Below, in pieces: positions 17,913 through 26,308 of a DNA stretch of 47,297 nucleotides. Location of the stretch: positions 1 through 47,297 of the forward strand of contig JAITPF010000027.1 of NCBI GenBank assembly GCA_031289585.1, given 5' to 3'. Source of the stretch: Endomicrobium sp. GTDB lineage: Bacteria; Elusimicrobiota; Endomicrobiia; Endomicrobiales; Endomicrobiaceae. Every line of letters begins with the position of its first letter. The first letter of the stretch is position 1. The notes under the pieces were generated by a model that searched no databases, was not told where the DNA came from, and was given only the letters and a program-made list of their open reading frames with translations. Position numbers and translations under genes: made by a program.

Positions 17913-19078
17913 CTTTCTGTTTCCGTTTTATTTGAATATTTTTTCGTTAAAATTGCCAGATAAGTACCATTATAAAGCATTTTACCAGAGTTGTCTTTTC
18001 CATCATATCTTATAGTTTGTGAATTATTCCCTGAAAAGAATAAAGATTCCGATTCCCATACTTTATCGCCATACTCAGAATAAACTGTTATTTGTGCTGT
18101 CCCATCTTGATACATAGGAAAAACAAAATCTGTTTTAACACCCTTCGCGGGATTAAAAGGATTTGGCGCATTGTAAAATTTTTCTACCATGCCTCCGGTT
18201 ATAAAAGAATACATCTCAGTTTCAATCATTGCTCCGAATTTGTTTTTTACAACCATATACCAATAATATTTTCTTTTATGATTGAGTTTTGAAATTGTAA
18301 ATGAAAGTGAATTAGTTTCTGGATTCGCCTCAAATTTACGCAATTTTGATTTTTCTGGGCTAAGACCTATATATAATTCGTAAGATAAAGCGTCATTTGT
18401 TTCATCAGTGCTTATAGTCCACGAAAAGTAAGTATTGTCAGGTAAAACTTCAACAAATGAAACTGGATTTTCTTTAACAAAATTATATGGTTTTGTAGTA
18501 ACATGCCAATGTCCTGATATTTCATAAAAACCTTGTTCATAGTGTTTATTTGTTGTCATATATTTATAGTCATAGCTACCCTTACCTAAAGATAAAGAGT
18601 ATGTATAGATATTGTTTGTCACACTGTTTTTGTGCATTGTATAGGTTTGTGTTGAACCATCTGGAAATGTTAAAAGAAGTTGAGGATAACCATCTCTAGG
18701 TGGATTGTCATAGAGGTCATTGTGTTCCACTTGAAAAATCGCATCACCTTCATCGTATATTGAAAAAGTATTTTGATTGTGTAGCAGTTTTAAAAGTTGT
18801 AAATCAACTATAGGCTCATAATCAAATTCATCAAAATAATTATTTGAGATTTCAGTATAATTGTCACTATCGCCTGTAGATATGGTAAGTCTGTTTAGTG
18901 AGAAAATAGCGCTATCGCCGCAAAACCACTTGTAATACATAAAAAATTTACCCGGCGACAAACTTTGATAACCTGAAATTGATTCACCCTTATTAGGGAA
19001 TATGTACCATGCACAAATTACAGAAGTAAAAATCATGATATAAAAAATTGATACCAGTAGCGCAAATATTCTTTTCAT
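17888..19078 (-). CDS. Exported protein with fibronectin-like and FlgD-Ig domains
   Basis: The 396-aa protein starts with a signal peptide (FALLVSIFYIMIFTSVICAW). The N-terminal 220 residues are not recognised; they are rich in Tyr and Asp and include TFPDGSTQTYTMHKNSVTN. A fibronectin III-like part follows (TYFSWTISTDETNDALSYEL to FGAMIETEMYSFITGG). The C-terminal 90 residues form a FlgD-type Ig domain: NAPNPFNP, ITVYSEYGDKVWE, IRYDGKDNSGKMLYNGTYLA. Such C-terminal domains are common on secreted proteins of Elusimicrobiota, Bacteroidota and relatives. Overlap with the PorV-like gene suggests the two products act together at the cell surface. Confidence 0.65.
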   Translation of the reverse strand: MKRIFALLVSIFYIMIFTSVICAWYIFPNKGESISGYQSLSPGKFFMYYKWFCGDSAIFSLNRLTISTGDSDNYTEISNNYFDEFDYEPIVDLQLLKLLHNQNTFSIYDEGDAIFQVEHNDLYDNPPRDGYPQLLLTFPDGSTQTYTMHKNSVTNNIYTYSLSLGKGSYDYKYMTTNKHYEQGFYEISGHWHVTTKPYNFVKENPVSFVEVLPDNTYFSWTISTDETNDALSYELYIGLSPEKSKLRKFEANPETNSLSFTISKLNHKRKYYWYMVVKNKFGAMIETEMYSFITGGMVEKFYNAPNPFNPAKGVKTDFVFPMYQDGTAQITVYSEYGDKVWESESLFFSGNNSQTIRYDGKDNSGKMLYNGTYLAILTKKYSNKTETERCRILIIK

Positions 19079-19184
19079 AATTCGAAGTGTGGGATATACT
19101 ATAAAAATATTTATTAAAAATCAAAAATTAAGCAACAAAATCAAGTATATGAACAAACAAGAAGCCATGACACAAGAGACTTCC

Positions 19185-19847
19185 TTATAATATACTTGTA
19201 GTAGCATTATTTTTCTTATACGACAGACAGATTGCATTTAGAGGACAAACTGTGTGACGTGGTTTTTTCGCTTTACAAATCATTCTCCCTAAAGTTTGTA
19301 TTAAAAATGGAAAGTTTATCCAGTACTCTTTAGGAACTATTTCCATTAAATCTTTTTCAATTTTAACAGGATCGCCATATTTTGTAAGTTTCAGTAAATT
19401 TGCAATTCTTATAACGTGTGTATCAACAGCAATTCCTTCAGTTTTTCCGAAAGCGCTCCCTAAAACAACGTTTGCTGTTTTCCTTGCAACTCCAGGAAGT
19501 TCAAGAAGTCCCTCCATAGTCTGCGGAACTTTTCCATTGTATTTATTTGTTATTAACTGTGCAGATTTAATAATATTTTTTGCTTTATTTCTAAAAAATC
19601 CTGCAGATATTATATAACTTTCAAGTTCTAAAACATCGGCATTTGCATAATCTTTTATACTTTTATATCGCTTAAAAAGGTTCTCTGTTATCTTGTTAAC
19701 TCTTTTATCTGTACATTGTGCAGACAAAATTACCGCTGTAAGAAGTTCAAAAGGAGTTGAAAAATTAAGAGCACATTTTACAGAGTGATAATCTCTATCT
19801 AAAATTTTTATTATTTTTAACGCATATTCTTTTTTATTCTTTCTCAT
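19185..19847 (-). CDS. nth: Endonuclease III, with a His in the Fe-S ligand set
   Basis: Endonuclease III removes oxidised pyrimidines and cuts the abasic strand in base-excision repair. The helix-hairpin-helix LPGVARKTANVVLG carries the catalytic Lys, and VDTHVIR carries the catalytic Asp. The C-terminal cluster motif should be C-X6-C-X2-C-X5-C. Here it reads CKAKKPRHTVCPLNAIC, i.e. Cys191, His198, Cys201, Cys207: the second ligand is His (codon CAC). Length (220 aa) and all other blocks are normal. The gene overlaps the inositol-phosphatase gene upstream by 14 bases. The cluster may be held by a Cys3His set or be lost; activity cannot be judged from sequence. Confidence 0.93.
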   Translation of the reverse strand: MRKNKKEYALKIIKILDRDYHSVKCALNFSTPFELLTAVILSAQCTDKRVNKITENLFKRYKSIKDYANADVLELESYIISAGFFRNKAKNIIKSAQLITNKYNGKVPQTMEGLLELPGVARKTANVVLGSAFGKTEGIAVDTHVIRIANLLKLTKYGDPVKIEKDLMEIVPKEYWINFPFLIQTLGRMICKAKKPRHTVCPLNAICLSYKKNNATTSIL

Positions 19848-20622
19848 TGATAACTCTCAATACTTTTTTGTGTATTACGGAACCGTTTGAAACAAGTATT
19901 GTATCTTTAAATATAAGATTCTTACCGCCATTATAATCTGACACTTTTCCGCCTGCTTCTTTAACTATCAAGGTACCTGCGGTTATATCCCATGGCTTTA
20001 AACCTTCTTCCCAAAAGAAATCAAAACGTCCACACGCGACATAAGCCATATCCAAAGCAGCAGATCCTGATCTTCTTATCCCTTGAGATTTGAGCATTAT
20101 ATTTTTGAAGTTTTTTATTACTCTTGCACTGTTCTTTTTAATATAGTAAGGAAATCCTGTAACGGCTAAAGCGTGAATAATGTCCTTTACTTTTGAGACT
20201 CTAATTTTTTTGCCGTTAAGCCACGCTCCTTTATTTTTCTCAGCAATAAAAATTTCATTCATAATTGGAGAATAAATTACTCCTGAAATAATTTCATTTT
20301 TATATTTTAATCCTATGGAAACGCAAAATATTGGTACACCATGTACAAAATTTACAGTGCCATCAAGAGGATCTATAATCCAGCAATAATCCTTATTTAT
20401 TTCATTTACACTGTCTTCTTCTGCTAAAATACCATGCTGCGGAAAAACAGACTTTATTATTTTTATTATAGCTTTTTGTGAGTTTTTATCAGCTTGAGTA
20501 ACAGGATCGATTTCACCTTTATATTCAACATTAAGAATACTATTATTATAGTATTTAAGAAGTATTGAAGCACCTTTTTTTGCCGCAGCTAAAGCAGTAT
20601 TCGTATAAGATGAAAAATTCAT
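19834..20622 (-). CDS. suhB: Inositol-1-monophosphatase family protein (SuhB-like)
   Basis: Metal-dependent phosphatase of the IMPase family, acting on myo-inositol phosphate or a related sugar phosphate. Visible metal-site motifs are the EED of ILAEEDSVNE, the WIIDPLDGTVNFVHGVP signature, and LKPWDITAGTLIVKEAGG at the C-terminal metal/substrate site. I chose ATG 20622 because AAGAGG lies eight bases before it. A GTG three codons earlier (20631) overlaps that ribosome site and is unlikely. The end overlaps nth by 14 bases, and the lipoprotein gene lies just upstream in the same direction. Confidence 0.9.
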   Translation of the reverse strand: MNFSSYTNTALAAAKKGASILLKYYNNSILNVEYKGEIDPVTQADKNSQKAIIKIIKSVFPQHGILAEEDSVNEINKDYCWIIDPLDGTVNFVHGVPIFCVSIGLKYKNEIISGVIYSPIMNEIFIAEKNKGAWLNGKKIRVSKVKDIIHALAVTGFPYYIKKNSARVIKNFKNIMLKSQGIRRSGSAALDMAYVACGRFDFFWEEGLKPWDITAGTLIVKEAGGKVSDYNGGKNLIFKDTILVSNGSVIHKKVLRVINEKE

Positions 20623-20634
20623 TATATGCACCTC

Positions 20635-21510
20635 TTATTTTTTTAATTTATAGAGTCCGGAATTTATTTTTTCTCCAGCATTATTAAGTTTTTCAATCAT
20701 ATCTTTATTTGCGAAATAAAACATTAAATCCTCATTGTTGTTTAAAGTAAAAGAATATAGATCTTCAGATGGTAACCACTTTCCTGATGATTCAAAAATT
20801 CTACTGCTTGTAGCTAAATATTTTTGTTTTAAAGTATATGTATAGTTAGATTTTAAATTGAGTTCTGTAAATATTTCTCCACCACAATCTGCAGTCGGAA
20901 AAGTTCCTTTATATATTCCTGTATAATTTTTTAACATATCAGAAATGCTTGAAGGAGAATTCATATTTCTGTTACCAAAAGGTACAACTGTCATTTTTTT
21001 TTCACTGTCGATAAAGCAAACATTTGTAATCGCTTTAGGTTTTTCTATTTCAAAAACCTGCACATTTAAAACAAAATAACCTAATTCTTGAGCTTTAGTA
21101 GATTTAATATCATATTCAACGTACATATTATTATCTATCATGTAAATTTTATTCATTGCAATAGTATTCAGAATTTTAGAAGGTTTTGTTGCAGCAACTA
21201 TTACAACATTTTTATCAAAATCAGGAATATTTATAGTATTTGTCATTGTTTTGGCAACGCTTAAAATTTTATTAAGTTTATTTAATGAGCTTATTGTAAA
21301 AAAATTGATTTCGTGTAAAAGTTTAACATTATTCTTAAGGAAATATCCATTAAGTTCTTTAAATTGAAGTAATATTTGTTGTTTTTGTTCAAGACTTGCT
21401 GTTTTTGACTTAACTTCTTTAATTGTTTCTAAAGATATGCGTTCTTGTAAAACAGTCTTACAGCCAGCAATGAAAAATGTACTAATTAATAAAATTGTAA
21501 TTTTTTTCAT
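20635..21510 (-). CDS. Lipoprotein with NlpE-like C-terminal domain
   Basis: The N-terminus MKKITILLISTFFIAGC is a lipoprotein signal with lipobox FIAGC; Cys17 would be lipidated. Residues 30-120 are mostly helical and unrecognised. From about residue 190 the pattern LKNYTGIYKGTFPTADCGGE, FTELNLKSNYTYTLKQKYLA and SSGKWLPSEDLYSFTL matches the NlpE N-terminal fold of a copper/surface-stress lipoprotein. The usual CADC metal-type pair is reduced to TADC, with the first Cys lost. The gene ends 12 bases before the inositol-phosphatase start and is probably in the same operon. Outer-membrane or periplasmic location is inferred. Confidence 0.7.
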   Translation of the reverse strand: MKKITILLISTFFIAGCKTVLQERISLETIKEVKSKTASLEQKQQILLQFKELNGYFLKNNVKLLHEINFFTISSLNKLNKILSVAKTMTNTINIPDFDKNVVIVAATKPSKILNTIAMNKIYMIDNNMYVEYDIKSTKAQELGYFVLNVQVFEIEKPKAITNVCFIDSEKKMTVVPFGNRNMNSPSSISDMLKNYTGIYKGTFPTADCGGEIFTELNLKSNYTYTLKQKYLATSSRIFESSGKWLPSEDLYSFTLNNNEDLMFYFANKDMIEKLNNAGEKINSGLYKLKK

Positions 21511-21610
21511 TTTACATACCTCTCTTTTTATCAGAAAAAATATCTCTAAACCACAAGAAATTCCTAATAACTAAAGTTTCTTCTAATTTTACATCTGTAA
21601 AGATACTTTA

Positions 21611-21787
21611 TTAATGTTCATTTATCGTCGCAATTGTAATGCCATAAAGTGTAGCCATCATTTTTTGCGGCAGACAAATATTCTCGTCTTTATATACAAC
21701 TTTAAAACTGCTTTTGTTGTTGGCGCCAATAAACATTAGATATTCTGCGGCAGAACTCAGGACAGTAATTTTTCTTTATTTTTTCAT
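21611..21787 (-). pseudogene. RhuM-family N-terminal fragment, broken
   Basis: The minus strand reads MKK, then TAA in the fourth codon, RKITVLSSAAEYLMFIGANN, SSFKVVYKDENICLPQKMMA, TLYGITIATINEH, stop. This matches the start of RhuM-like (virulence-associated) proteins, where V-Y-x-D-E-N-I and Q-K-M-M-A-x-L-Y form a helix-turn-helix-like block. Only about 57 of over 300 residues remain. The surrounding gap 21511-21951 holds no other gene that I can support. Confidence 0.5.
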
Positions 21788-21951
21788 ACCATACCTGTTA
21801 TATTTTGTAATTTGTATTTTACAAAAAGTATTTTGCTTTGACAAACAAAAAAATTTCAAGGCTTAAAAGCGTGTTAGCACATTGTGGGATAGATTATACA
21901 GGGAGTATGCCATAAAGTCTGTAAAACACTGTAAGGGTTCTTAACATGGGA

Positions 21952-22056
21952 TTAAGAAGGGACTGTTCTAAAATGAAGTCTATAGGGGTGGGTAGGAAAA
22001 TTTAGTTCCTTATGGACTTTATGAGCATTATACCAAACTAAGTAGTCTGATAAATT
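21952..22056 (-). pseudogene. IS481-like transposase C-terminal fragment
   Basis: The minus strand encodes NINLSDYLVWYNAHKVHKEL, NFPTHPYRLHFRTVPS and a stop at 21952-21954. LVWYNxxKVHxxL is the C-terminal signature of the IS481/IS3 integrase core after the last catalytic Glu. It differs in sequence from the transposase end at 41850, so it comes from another element. Confidence 0.65.
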
Positions 22057-22069
22057 AATATTATTTGCG

Positions 22070-22141
22070 TTAAATCTAAAAACGCCTTTACACAATCATG
22101 TTTCAAAAATTTAAATTATCGTATATGTATGTAACCAATAC
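22070..22141 (+). mobile_element. 3'-end remnant of the IS481/IS3-like element, copy 3
   Basis: TTAAATCTAAAAACGCCTTT, CATGTTTCAAAAATT and GTATATGTATGTAACCAATAC match the end of the remnant at 41850-42064. It ends 37 bases before the TPP riboswitch. Confidence 0.65.
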
Positions 22142-22177
22142 AAAAATAGACATGTCTAAACGAAATTGATACAATCC

Positions 22178-22292
22178 AAAAGTCGGGTGCTTCATGTTAT
22201 GAGGCTGAGAGAGGCGTTAAGGCCTTAACCGATGGAGGCTTTAGCCTCCAGAACCTGATACGGGTAATGCCGACGTAGGGACATTGACTTTA
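22178..22292 (+). promoter_or_regulatory. TPP riboswitch (THI box)
   Basis: The conserved core elements are present in order: GTCGGGTGC, GAGGCTGAGAGAG, AACCGATGGAGG with its own CCTCC hairpin partner, AACCTGATACGGGTAATGCC and GACGTAGGGA. Stem P1 forms between AAAGTC (22179-22184) and GACTTT (22286-22291). The aptamer binds thiamine pyrophosphate. With the terminator at 22303-22346 it should switch off the thi operon when TPP is plentiful. Confidence 0.95.
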
Positions 22293-22302
22293 AACCCAAT
22301 GC

Positions 22303-22346
22303 AATCCCTTCAAGAATCTTTCAGGTTCTTAAAGGGATTTTTCTTT
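22303..22346 (+). terminator. Riboswitch-controlled intrinsic terminator
   Basis: AATCCCTT-C-AAGAA pairs with TTCTT-A-AAGGGATT around a 9-nt loop and is followed by TTTTCTTT. It lies between the TPP aptamer and the thiG ribosome site, the standard place for a transcription-attenuating expression platform. Confidence 0.85.
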
Positions 22347-22358
22347 GGGAGAATAAAA

Positions 22359-23132
22359 ATGAAAGATGATGTTTTAAGCATTGCAGGTTTAGAACTTAAA
22401 AGCAGGCTTTTTATAGGGAGCGGCAAATTTCCAAATAACAATTTAATAACTGACATAATAAAAGCGTCGGAGTCTCAAATAATAACAGTTGCGGTCCGCA
22501 GATTTGATTTTGAAAATCCTCGCGAAAATATTTTAAATTTTATCCCACAAGGCATATACATAATGCCAAATACTTCTGGAGCAAGAACAGCTGACGAAGC
22601 TGTTCGGATTGCAAGAATTGCAAAAACTTCCGTTGGGACGGATTTAGTAAAAATAGAAATAATCAACGATAACAAATATTTGTTGCCTGACAATTATCAA
22701 ACGGCAAAGGCATGCGAAGTTCTTTCAAAAGAAGGGTTTAATGTTTTTGCTTACATGAACGCGGATATATACGCTGCAAGAGACATGCAAAACGCAGGAG
22801 CAAAAGCCATAATGCCTTTAGGCGCTCCAATTGGAACTAATCGTGGACTTAAAACGGAAGAGATGGTGCGTATTTTAATTGAAGAAATAGATACTCCTAT
22901 AATAGTTGATGCCGGGCTTGGCAAAACATCTGACGCTTGCAAGTGTATGGAGATGGGGTGCGCGGCGGTAATGGTAAATACGGCTATATCCTCAAGTCCA
23001 AATTTTATTTTAATGGCGGAAGCGTTTAAAGATGCAGTAATTGCAGGACGCAAAGCTTATCTTGCAAAACATGGCGCGGTGTCTAGTGCTGCAAGGGCTT
23101 CGTCGCCTTTGACTGGATTCTTGAGAGATTAA
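22359..23132 (+). CDS. thiG: Thiazole synthase ThiG
   Basis: ThiG joins deoxyxylulose 5-phosphate, dehydroglycine and sulfur from ThiS thiocarboxylate to make thiazole phosphate. The TIM barrel shows GSGKF near the start, the catalytic-Lys strand [22 protein letters not shown]-type phosphate loop ([15 protein letters not shown]) and [18 protein letters not shown]. The C-terminus [12 protein letters not shown] is intact. ATG 22359 has GGGAG eight bases upstream; longer readings run back into the riboswitch terminator and are rejected. Length (257 aa) is normal. First gene of thiG-thiH-thiE-thiS. By eye this operon is richer in G+C than the tig-lon genes, which could mean a different origin. 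Confidence 0.96.
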   Translation: MKDDVLSIAGLELKSRLFIGSGKFPNNNLITDIIKASESQIITVAVRRFDFENPRENILNFIPQGIYIMPNTSGARTADEAVRIARIAKTSVGTDLVKIEIINDNKYLLPDNYQTAKACEVLSKEGFNVFAYMNADIYAARDMQNAGAKAIMPLGAPIGTNRGLKTEEMVRILIEEIDTPIIVDAGLGKTSDACKCMEMGCAAVMVNTAISSSPNFILMAEAFKDAVIAGRKAYLAKHGAVSSAARASSPLTGFLRD

Positions 23133-23141
23133 GAGGTTATT

Positions 23142-24254
23142 ATGAGTTTTTATAATGAAATACAAAAATATAAAAATTTTGATTTTGACGCGTTTGCACA
23201 AAAAGTTTCAGAGAACGACATTTTAAATAGTATTAACAAAAAAAATTTATATGAATATGATTTTCTTACTTTGCTGTCTCCGAAGGCTATAACTTATATT
23301 GAGTTTATGGCTAATAAAGCAAGTGAAATTGCGGTAAAGAATTTTGGCAAGAGCATACTTTTATATGCTCCGTTATACATTTCAAATTTTTGCGTAAACA
23401 ATTGCGTTTATTGCGGATTTTCTACCAGTAATGCCATAACGAGAGAAGTTTTAACTTTTGAAGAAATAGATGCAAATTGTAAAATAATCGCAGGATACGG
23501 CATACGTCACATTTTGCTTGTGTGCGGTGAAAGTAGAATAAAAACGTCTTTGGAATACCTTAAGAAGTCAGTTGGAATCTTAAGAAAATATTTTGATGCT
23601 GTTGATTTGGAAGTGTATCCTTTAGGAGAAAGTGAATATAGAGAACTTTTTGAAGTTGGCGTTGACGGTGTTACAATATATCAAGAGACTTACAATGAAA
23701 AACTTTATAAAGTGTTGCACACAAAAGGCGCAAAATCTGATTATAAATACCGTCTTGAAACTTGCGAAAGAGCGGGATGTGCAGATTACAGGAATCTTAA
23801 TGTCGGCGCATTGCTTGGTTTGGACAATTTTGTGAGTGAAGTTTTTTTTGCTGGGCTTCATGCGCAGTATTTGAGAAAAAATTTCCCTCATGCCGAAATA
23901 GGAATGTCTTTTCCTCGTCTCCGTCCTGCGGAGGGTGGATTTCACCCTAAAGTGGAGATAAGCGACAGACAATTGGTTCAAGCTATGTGCGCTGTAAGAC
24001 TTTTTATAAACAGAGTAAATATTACAGTTTCTACACGCGAAAGCGCTTCTTTGAGAAACAATCTTATACCCCTTGGCATTACAAAAATGTCGGCGGGTTC
24101 AAGCACGGAAGTCGGTGGATACGTAAAAAGGCTTAAGAATAGTGAATCGTTGTCAAAAGGTCAATTTACAATAAACGATGTTGCAAGTGTTGAAGATGTT
24201 AAAGAAATGATTTATGGAGCTGGTTATCAACCAGTAATGAAGGATATGTTCTAA
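23142..24254 (+). CDS. thiH: Radical SAM tyrosine lyase ThiH (2-iminoacetate synthase)
   Basis: ThiH splits tyrosine with a 5'-deoxyadenosyl radical to give dehydroglycine for ThiG. The radical-SAM cluster motif CVNNCVYCGF is near residues 86-95. The SAM-binding region (ILLVCGESR) and the C-terminal block RESASLRNNLIPLGITKMSA with GSSTEVGGY follow. ATG 23142 has AAGAGG five bases upstream. The stop is immediately followed by the ATG of thiE. Use of ThiH rather than the oxidase ThiO fits an anaerobic organism. Confidence 0.95.
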   Translation: MSFYNEIQKYKNFDFDAFAQKVSENDILNSINKKNLYEYDFLTLLSPKAITYIEFMANKASEIAVKNFGKSILLYAPLYISNFCVNNCVYCGFSTSNAITREVLTFEEIDANCKIIAGYGIRHILLVCGESRIKTSLEYLKKSVGILRKYFDAVDLEVYPLGESEYRELFEVGVDGVTIYQETYNEKLYKVLHTKGAKSDYKYRLETCERAGCADYRNLNVGALLGLDNFVSEVFFAGLHAQYLRKNFPHAEIGMSFPRLRPAEGGFHPKVEISDRQLVQAMCAVRLFINRVNITVSTRESASLRNNLIPLGITKMSAGSSTEVGGYVKRLKNSESLSKGQFTINDVASVEDVKEMIYGAGYQPVMKDMF

Positions 24255-24890
24255 ATGAAAAAACAACTGCCAAAAGGTTTATATGCTATAACCGCTGAGA
24301 ATTTTTCAAATGGTAGAGATAATATATCAGTTATTAAAGAGATGCTTGATGCTGGCGTGAAAGTTTTGCAGTATCGCGATAAATATAAAACAAAATTGGA
24401 AAAGTTCAAGCAGTGTGAACAAATACGAAAATTAACTTTAGAATATGGCGCTTTTTTTGTTGTAAACGACGACATAGATATAGCTTTTGCAGTTGCAAGT
24501 GATGGACTGCATTTAGGTCAAGACGATTTACCGATTTTTAATGCAAGAAAAATTGTTGGTGATGATATAGTTATAGGCATTTCAACGCATTTGCCCGCTC
24601 AGGCATTGGCAGCTCAGGAGCAAGGAGCGGATTATATTGGCGTTGGTCCGATATTTAAAACTTTTACAAAAGACAATGTTTGCACTCCAGTTGGTTTTGA
24701 TTATCTTGATTACTGCGTAAAAAATATTAAGGTTCATAAGGTTGCTATTGGTGGAATAAAGCTTGCCAACATTAGACAAATATGTAAATTTAATCCCGAA
24801 AGTATTTGTATGGTAACGGAAATTACTTCTTCATCAAATATCAAAGAAACGGTAAAACAAGCTTTAGAGGAAATAGATGACAGCAATTAA
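24255..24890 (+). CDS. thiE: Thiamine phosphate synthase ThiE
   Basis: ThiE couples hydroxymethylpyrimidine pyrophosphate with thiazole phosphate to thiamine phosphate. Visible are VLQYRDKYKT (pyrophosphate/Mg site), FFVVNDDIDIAFAVASDGLH, LGQDDLP, and IGVGPIFKTFTKDN in the phosphate-binding part, then VAIGGI. Length 211 aa is typical. ATG directly abuts the thiH stop, and the 3' end overlaps thiS by 14 bases. Confidence 0.94.
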   Translation: MKKQLPKGLYAITAENFSNGRDNISVIKEMLDAGVKVLQYRDKYKTKLEKFKQCEQIRKLTLEYGAFFVVNDDIDIAFAVASDGLHLGQDDLPIFNARKIVGDDIVIGISTHLPAQALAAQEQGADYIGVGPIFKTFTKDNVCTPVGFDYLDYCVKNIKVHKVAIGGIKLANIRQICKFNPESICMVTEITSSSNIKETVKQALEEIDDSN

Positions 24891-25080
24891 ATTAAATGGC
24901 AAAGGTATTGTTGTTGAAGATAATTTGTCGCTTTTAAAATTACTGGAAGATAAAAAGATTATTCCTGAAAGCGTAGTTGTTGCGTTAAACATGAATGTAG
25001 TAAATCAAACAGAATTGAGTAAAACTCTTCTTTCAGACGGCGATAGTGTTGAAATTTTAAGATTTGTAGCTGGTGGGTAG
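24877..25080 (+). CDS. thiS: Sulfur-carrier protein ThiS
   Basis: A 67-aa ubiquitin-fold protein ending in RFVAGG. The C-terminal Gly-Gly is adenylated by ThiF and turned into the thiocarboxylate that feeds ThiG. GEGIVVEDNLSLLKLLEDKK-type N-terminal strands are seen. It overlaps thiE by 14 bases with a GAGG ribosome site inside thiE. Position last, after thiE, differs from the common thiS-thiG order. A terminator follows at 25105. Confidence 0.92.
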   Translation: MTAIKLNGKGIVVEDNLSLLKLLEDKKIIPESVVVALNMNVVNQTELSKTLLSDGDSVEILRFVAGG

Positions 25081-25104
25081 ATTTTCGTCATGTGTATAGA
25101 GATG

Positions 25105-25134
25105 TCTTTCGTTGAATGGAATGAAAGATTTTTA
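25105..25134 (+). terminator. Intrinsic terminator between thiS and thiF
   Basis: TCTTTCGTT pairs with AATGAAAGA (one G-U) around loop GAATGG, followed by TTTTTATT. The stem is AT-rich, so termination may be partial and thiF could still receive read-through. Confidence 0.6.
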
Positions 25135-25186
25135 TTACCCTAAGCGAAGTCGCGGGGAACATATTTTTATTTTAAGATTGTAATTT

Positions 25187-26290
25187 ATGCAAAACTTTTC
25201 CGAAAGATATAAAAGCCATATTTTGCTTGAAGAAATAGGCGTTCAAGGGCAAAAACGTCTAAAGTCTTCCCGTATTCTTATTGTCGGTGCGGGAGGGTTG
25301 GGGTCTCCCGTTGCTTTGTATCTTGCCGCAGCTGGCGTGGGCAAAATTGGTATTGTTGATTTTGATAATGTTGATGTTTCAAATTTGCAAAGGCAGATTC
25401 TTTACAATGATAATGATGTTGGCAAAAGCAAAACTGAGGTTGCAAAAGAACGCATCGAAAAATTAAATTCCCAAACAAAATTTATCGCATACAATGAAAG
25501 ACTTTCAAAATCAAACGCATTAAAAATATTAAAAAATTATGATATTGTTGTTGATGCTGCAGACAACTTTCAAACCCGTTACCTTGTAAACGACGCTTGC
25601 GCTCTTATTGGCATTCCTGATGTTTGGGCTTCGGTGTATAAGTTTGAAGGACAGATAAGCGTTTTTGATGCAAAAAAAGGAGCATGCTATCGTTGCTTTC
25701 ACCCTATTCCTCCAAAACCTGGTACAGTTCCATCTTGTGGTGAAAGTGGTGTATTCGGTGCCATAACAGGAATTGTCGGTTCAATGCAAGCCTGCGAAGT
25801 TTTGAAAGTTATAACAGCTGCAGGCAATCCTCTAATTGGACGTTTATTATATTTTGACGGCCTTAATATGACGGCTAAAGAGTTTAAGATTGCAAAAGAT
25901 AATAATTGCTCTTTGTGCGGAACAAATTCTTCAATAAAAGAACTAGTTGATTATGATGAATTTTGCCATATCAACGAATTTTCTGAAAATGAAATTACTC
26001 CTAACGAACTAAATGTCAGACTTAAAAGCGGTAAGAATATACAACTTATAGATATTTGTGAAGAAAATGAAAAGCATGATTTGAATTCCCCAAAATCTTT
26101 ATCTGTCACTTTAAATAACATTGGGTTTTTAAAAGAGAAGCTGAATCCAAAGAGGGAAACAATTTTTATTTGTAAATACGGTTACAAAAGTATTTACGCC
26201 ATACGATTGCTAAAAGAGTTAGGATATAAAGGTAAAATGTGCAGTCTTAAAGGCGGAACCAACAAATATTCAGTAATTACAGCCGGTTAA
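25187..26290 (+). CDS. thiF: ThiF/MoeB-type E1 adenylyltransferase with rhodanese domain
   Basis: The N-terminal E1 domain binds ATP through VGAGGLGSPVALYLAAAGVG (about residues 29-48), with the family Arg and Asp/Asn motifs NLQRQILY and VDAADNFQTRYLVNDAC. Two zinc-type pairs, CYRC near residue 168 and CSLC near 242, match ThiF/MoeB. A C-terminal rhodanese-like domain follows (ELNVRLKSGKNIQLIDICEE), with the likely sulfur-carrying Cys in FICKYGYKS. It should adenylate ThiS and pass sulfur to it. MoeB-like use with molybdopterin is possible, but the place after thiS favours thiamine. Confidence 0.88.
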   Translation: MQNFSERYKSHILLEEIGVQGQKRLKSSRILIVGAGGLGSPVALYLAAAGVGKIGIVDFDNVDVSNLQRQILYNDNDVGKSKTEVAKERIEKLNSQTKFIAYNERLSKSNALKILKNYDIVVDAADNFQTRYLVNDACALIGIPDVWASVYKFEGQISVFDAKKGACYRCFHPIPPKPGTVPSCGESGVFGAITGIVGSMQACEVLKVITAAGNPLIGRLLYFDGLNMTAKEFKIAKDNNCSLCGTNSSIKELVDYDEFCHINEFSENEITPNELNVRLKSGKNIQLIDICEENEKHDLNSPKSLSVTLNNIGFLKEKLNPKRETIFICKYGYKSIYAIRLLKELGYKGKMCSLKGGTNKYSVITAG

Positions 26291-26308
26291 AAATAGATAC
26301 CTTTCTGT

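Noticed and set aside
22284-22358. Upstream in-frame start for thiG
   Set aside because: It lies within the TPP riboswitch P1 stem and terminator. The ATG at 22359 has a proper ribosome site and matches the family N-terminus.
23622-23981. 119-codon minus-strand frame inside thiH
   Set aside because: It is fully antisense to an intact radical-SAM gene with clear motifs, and its composition is that of a shadow frame.
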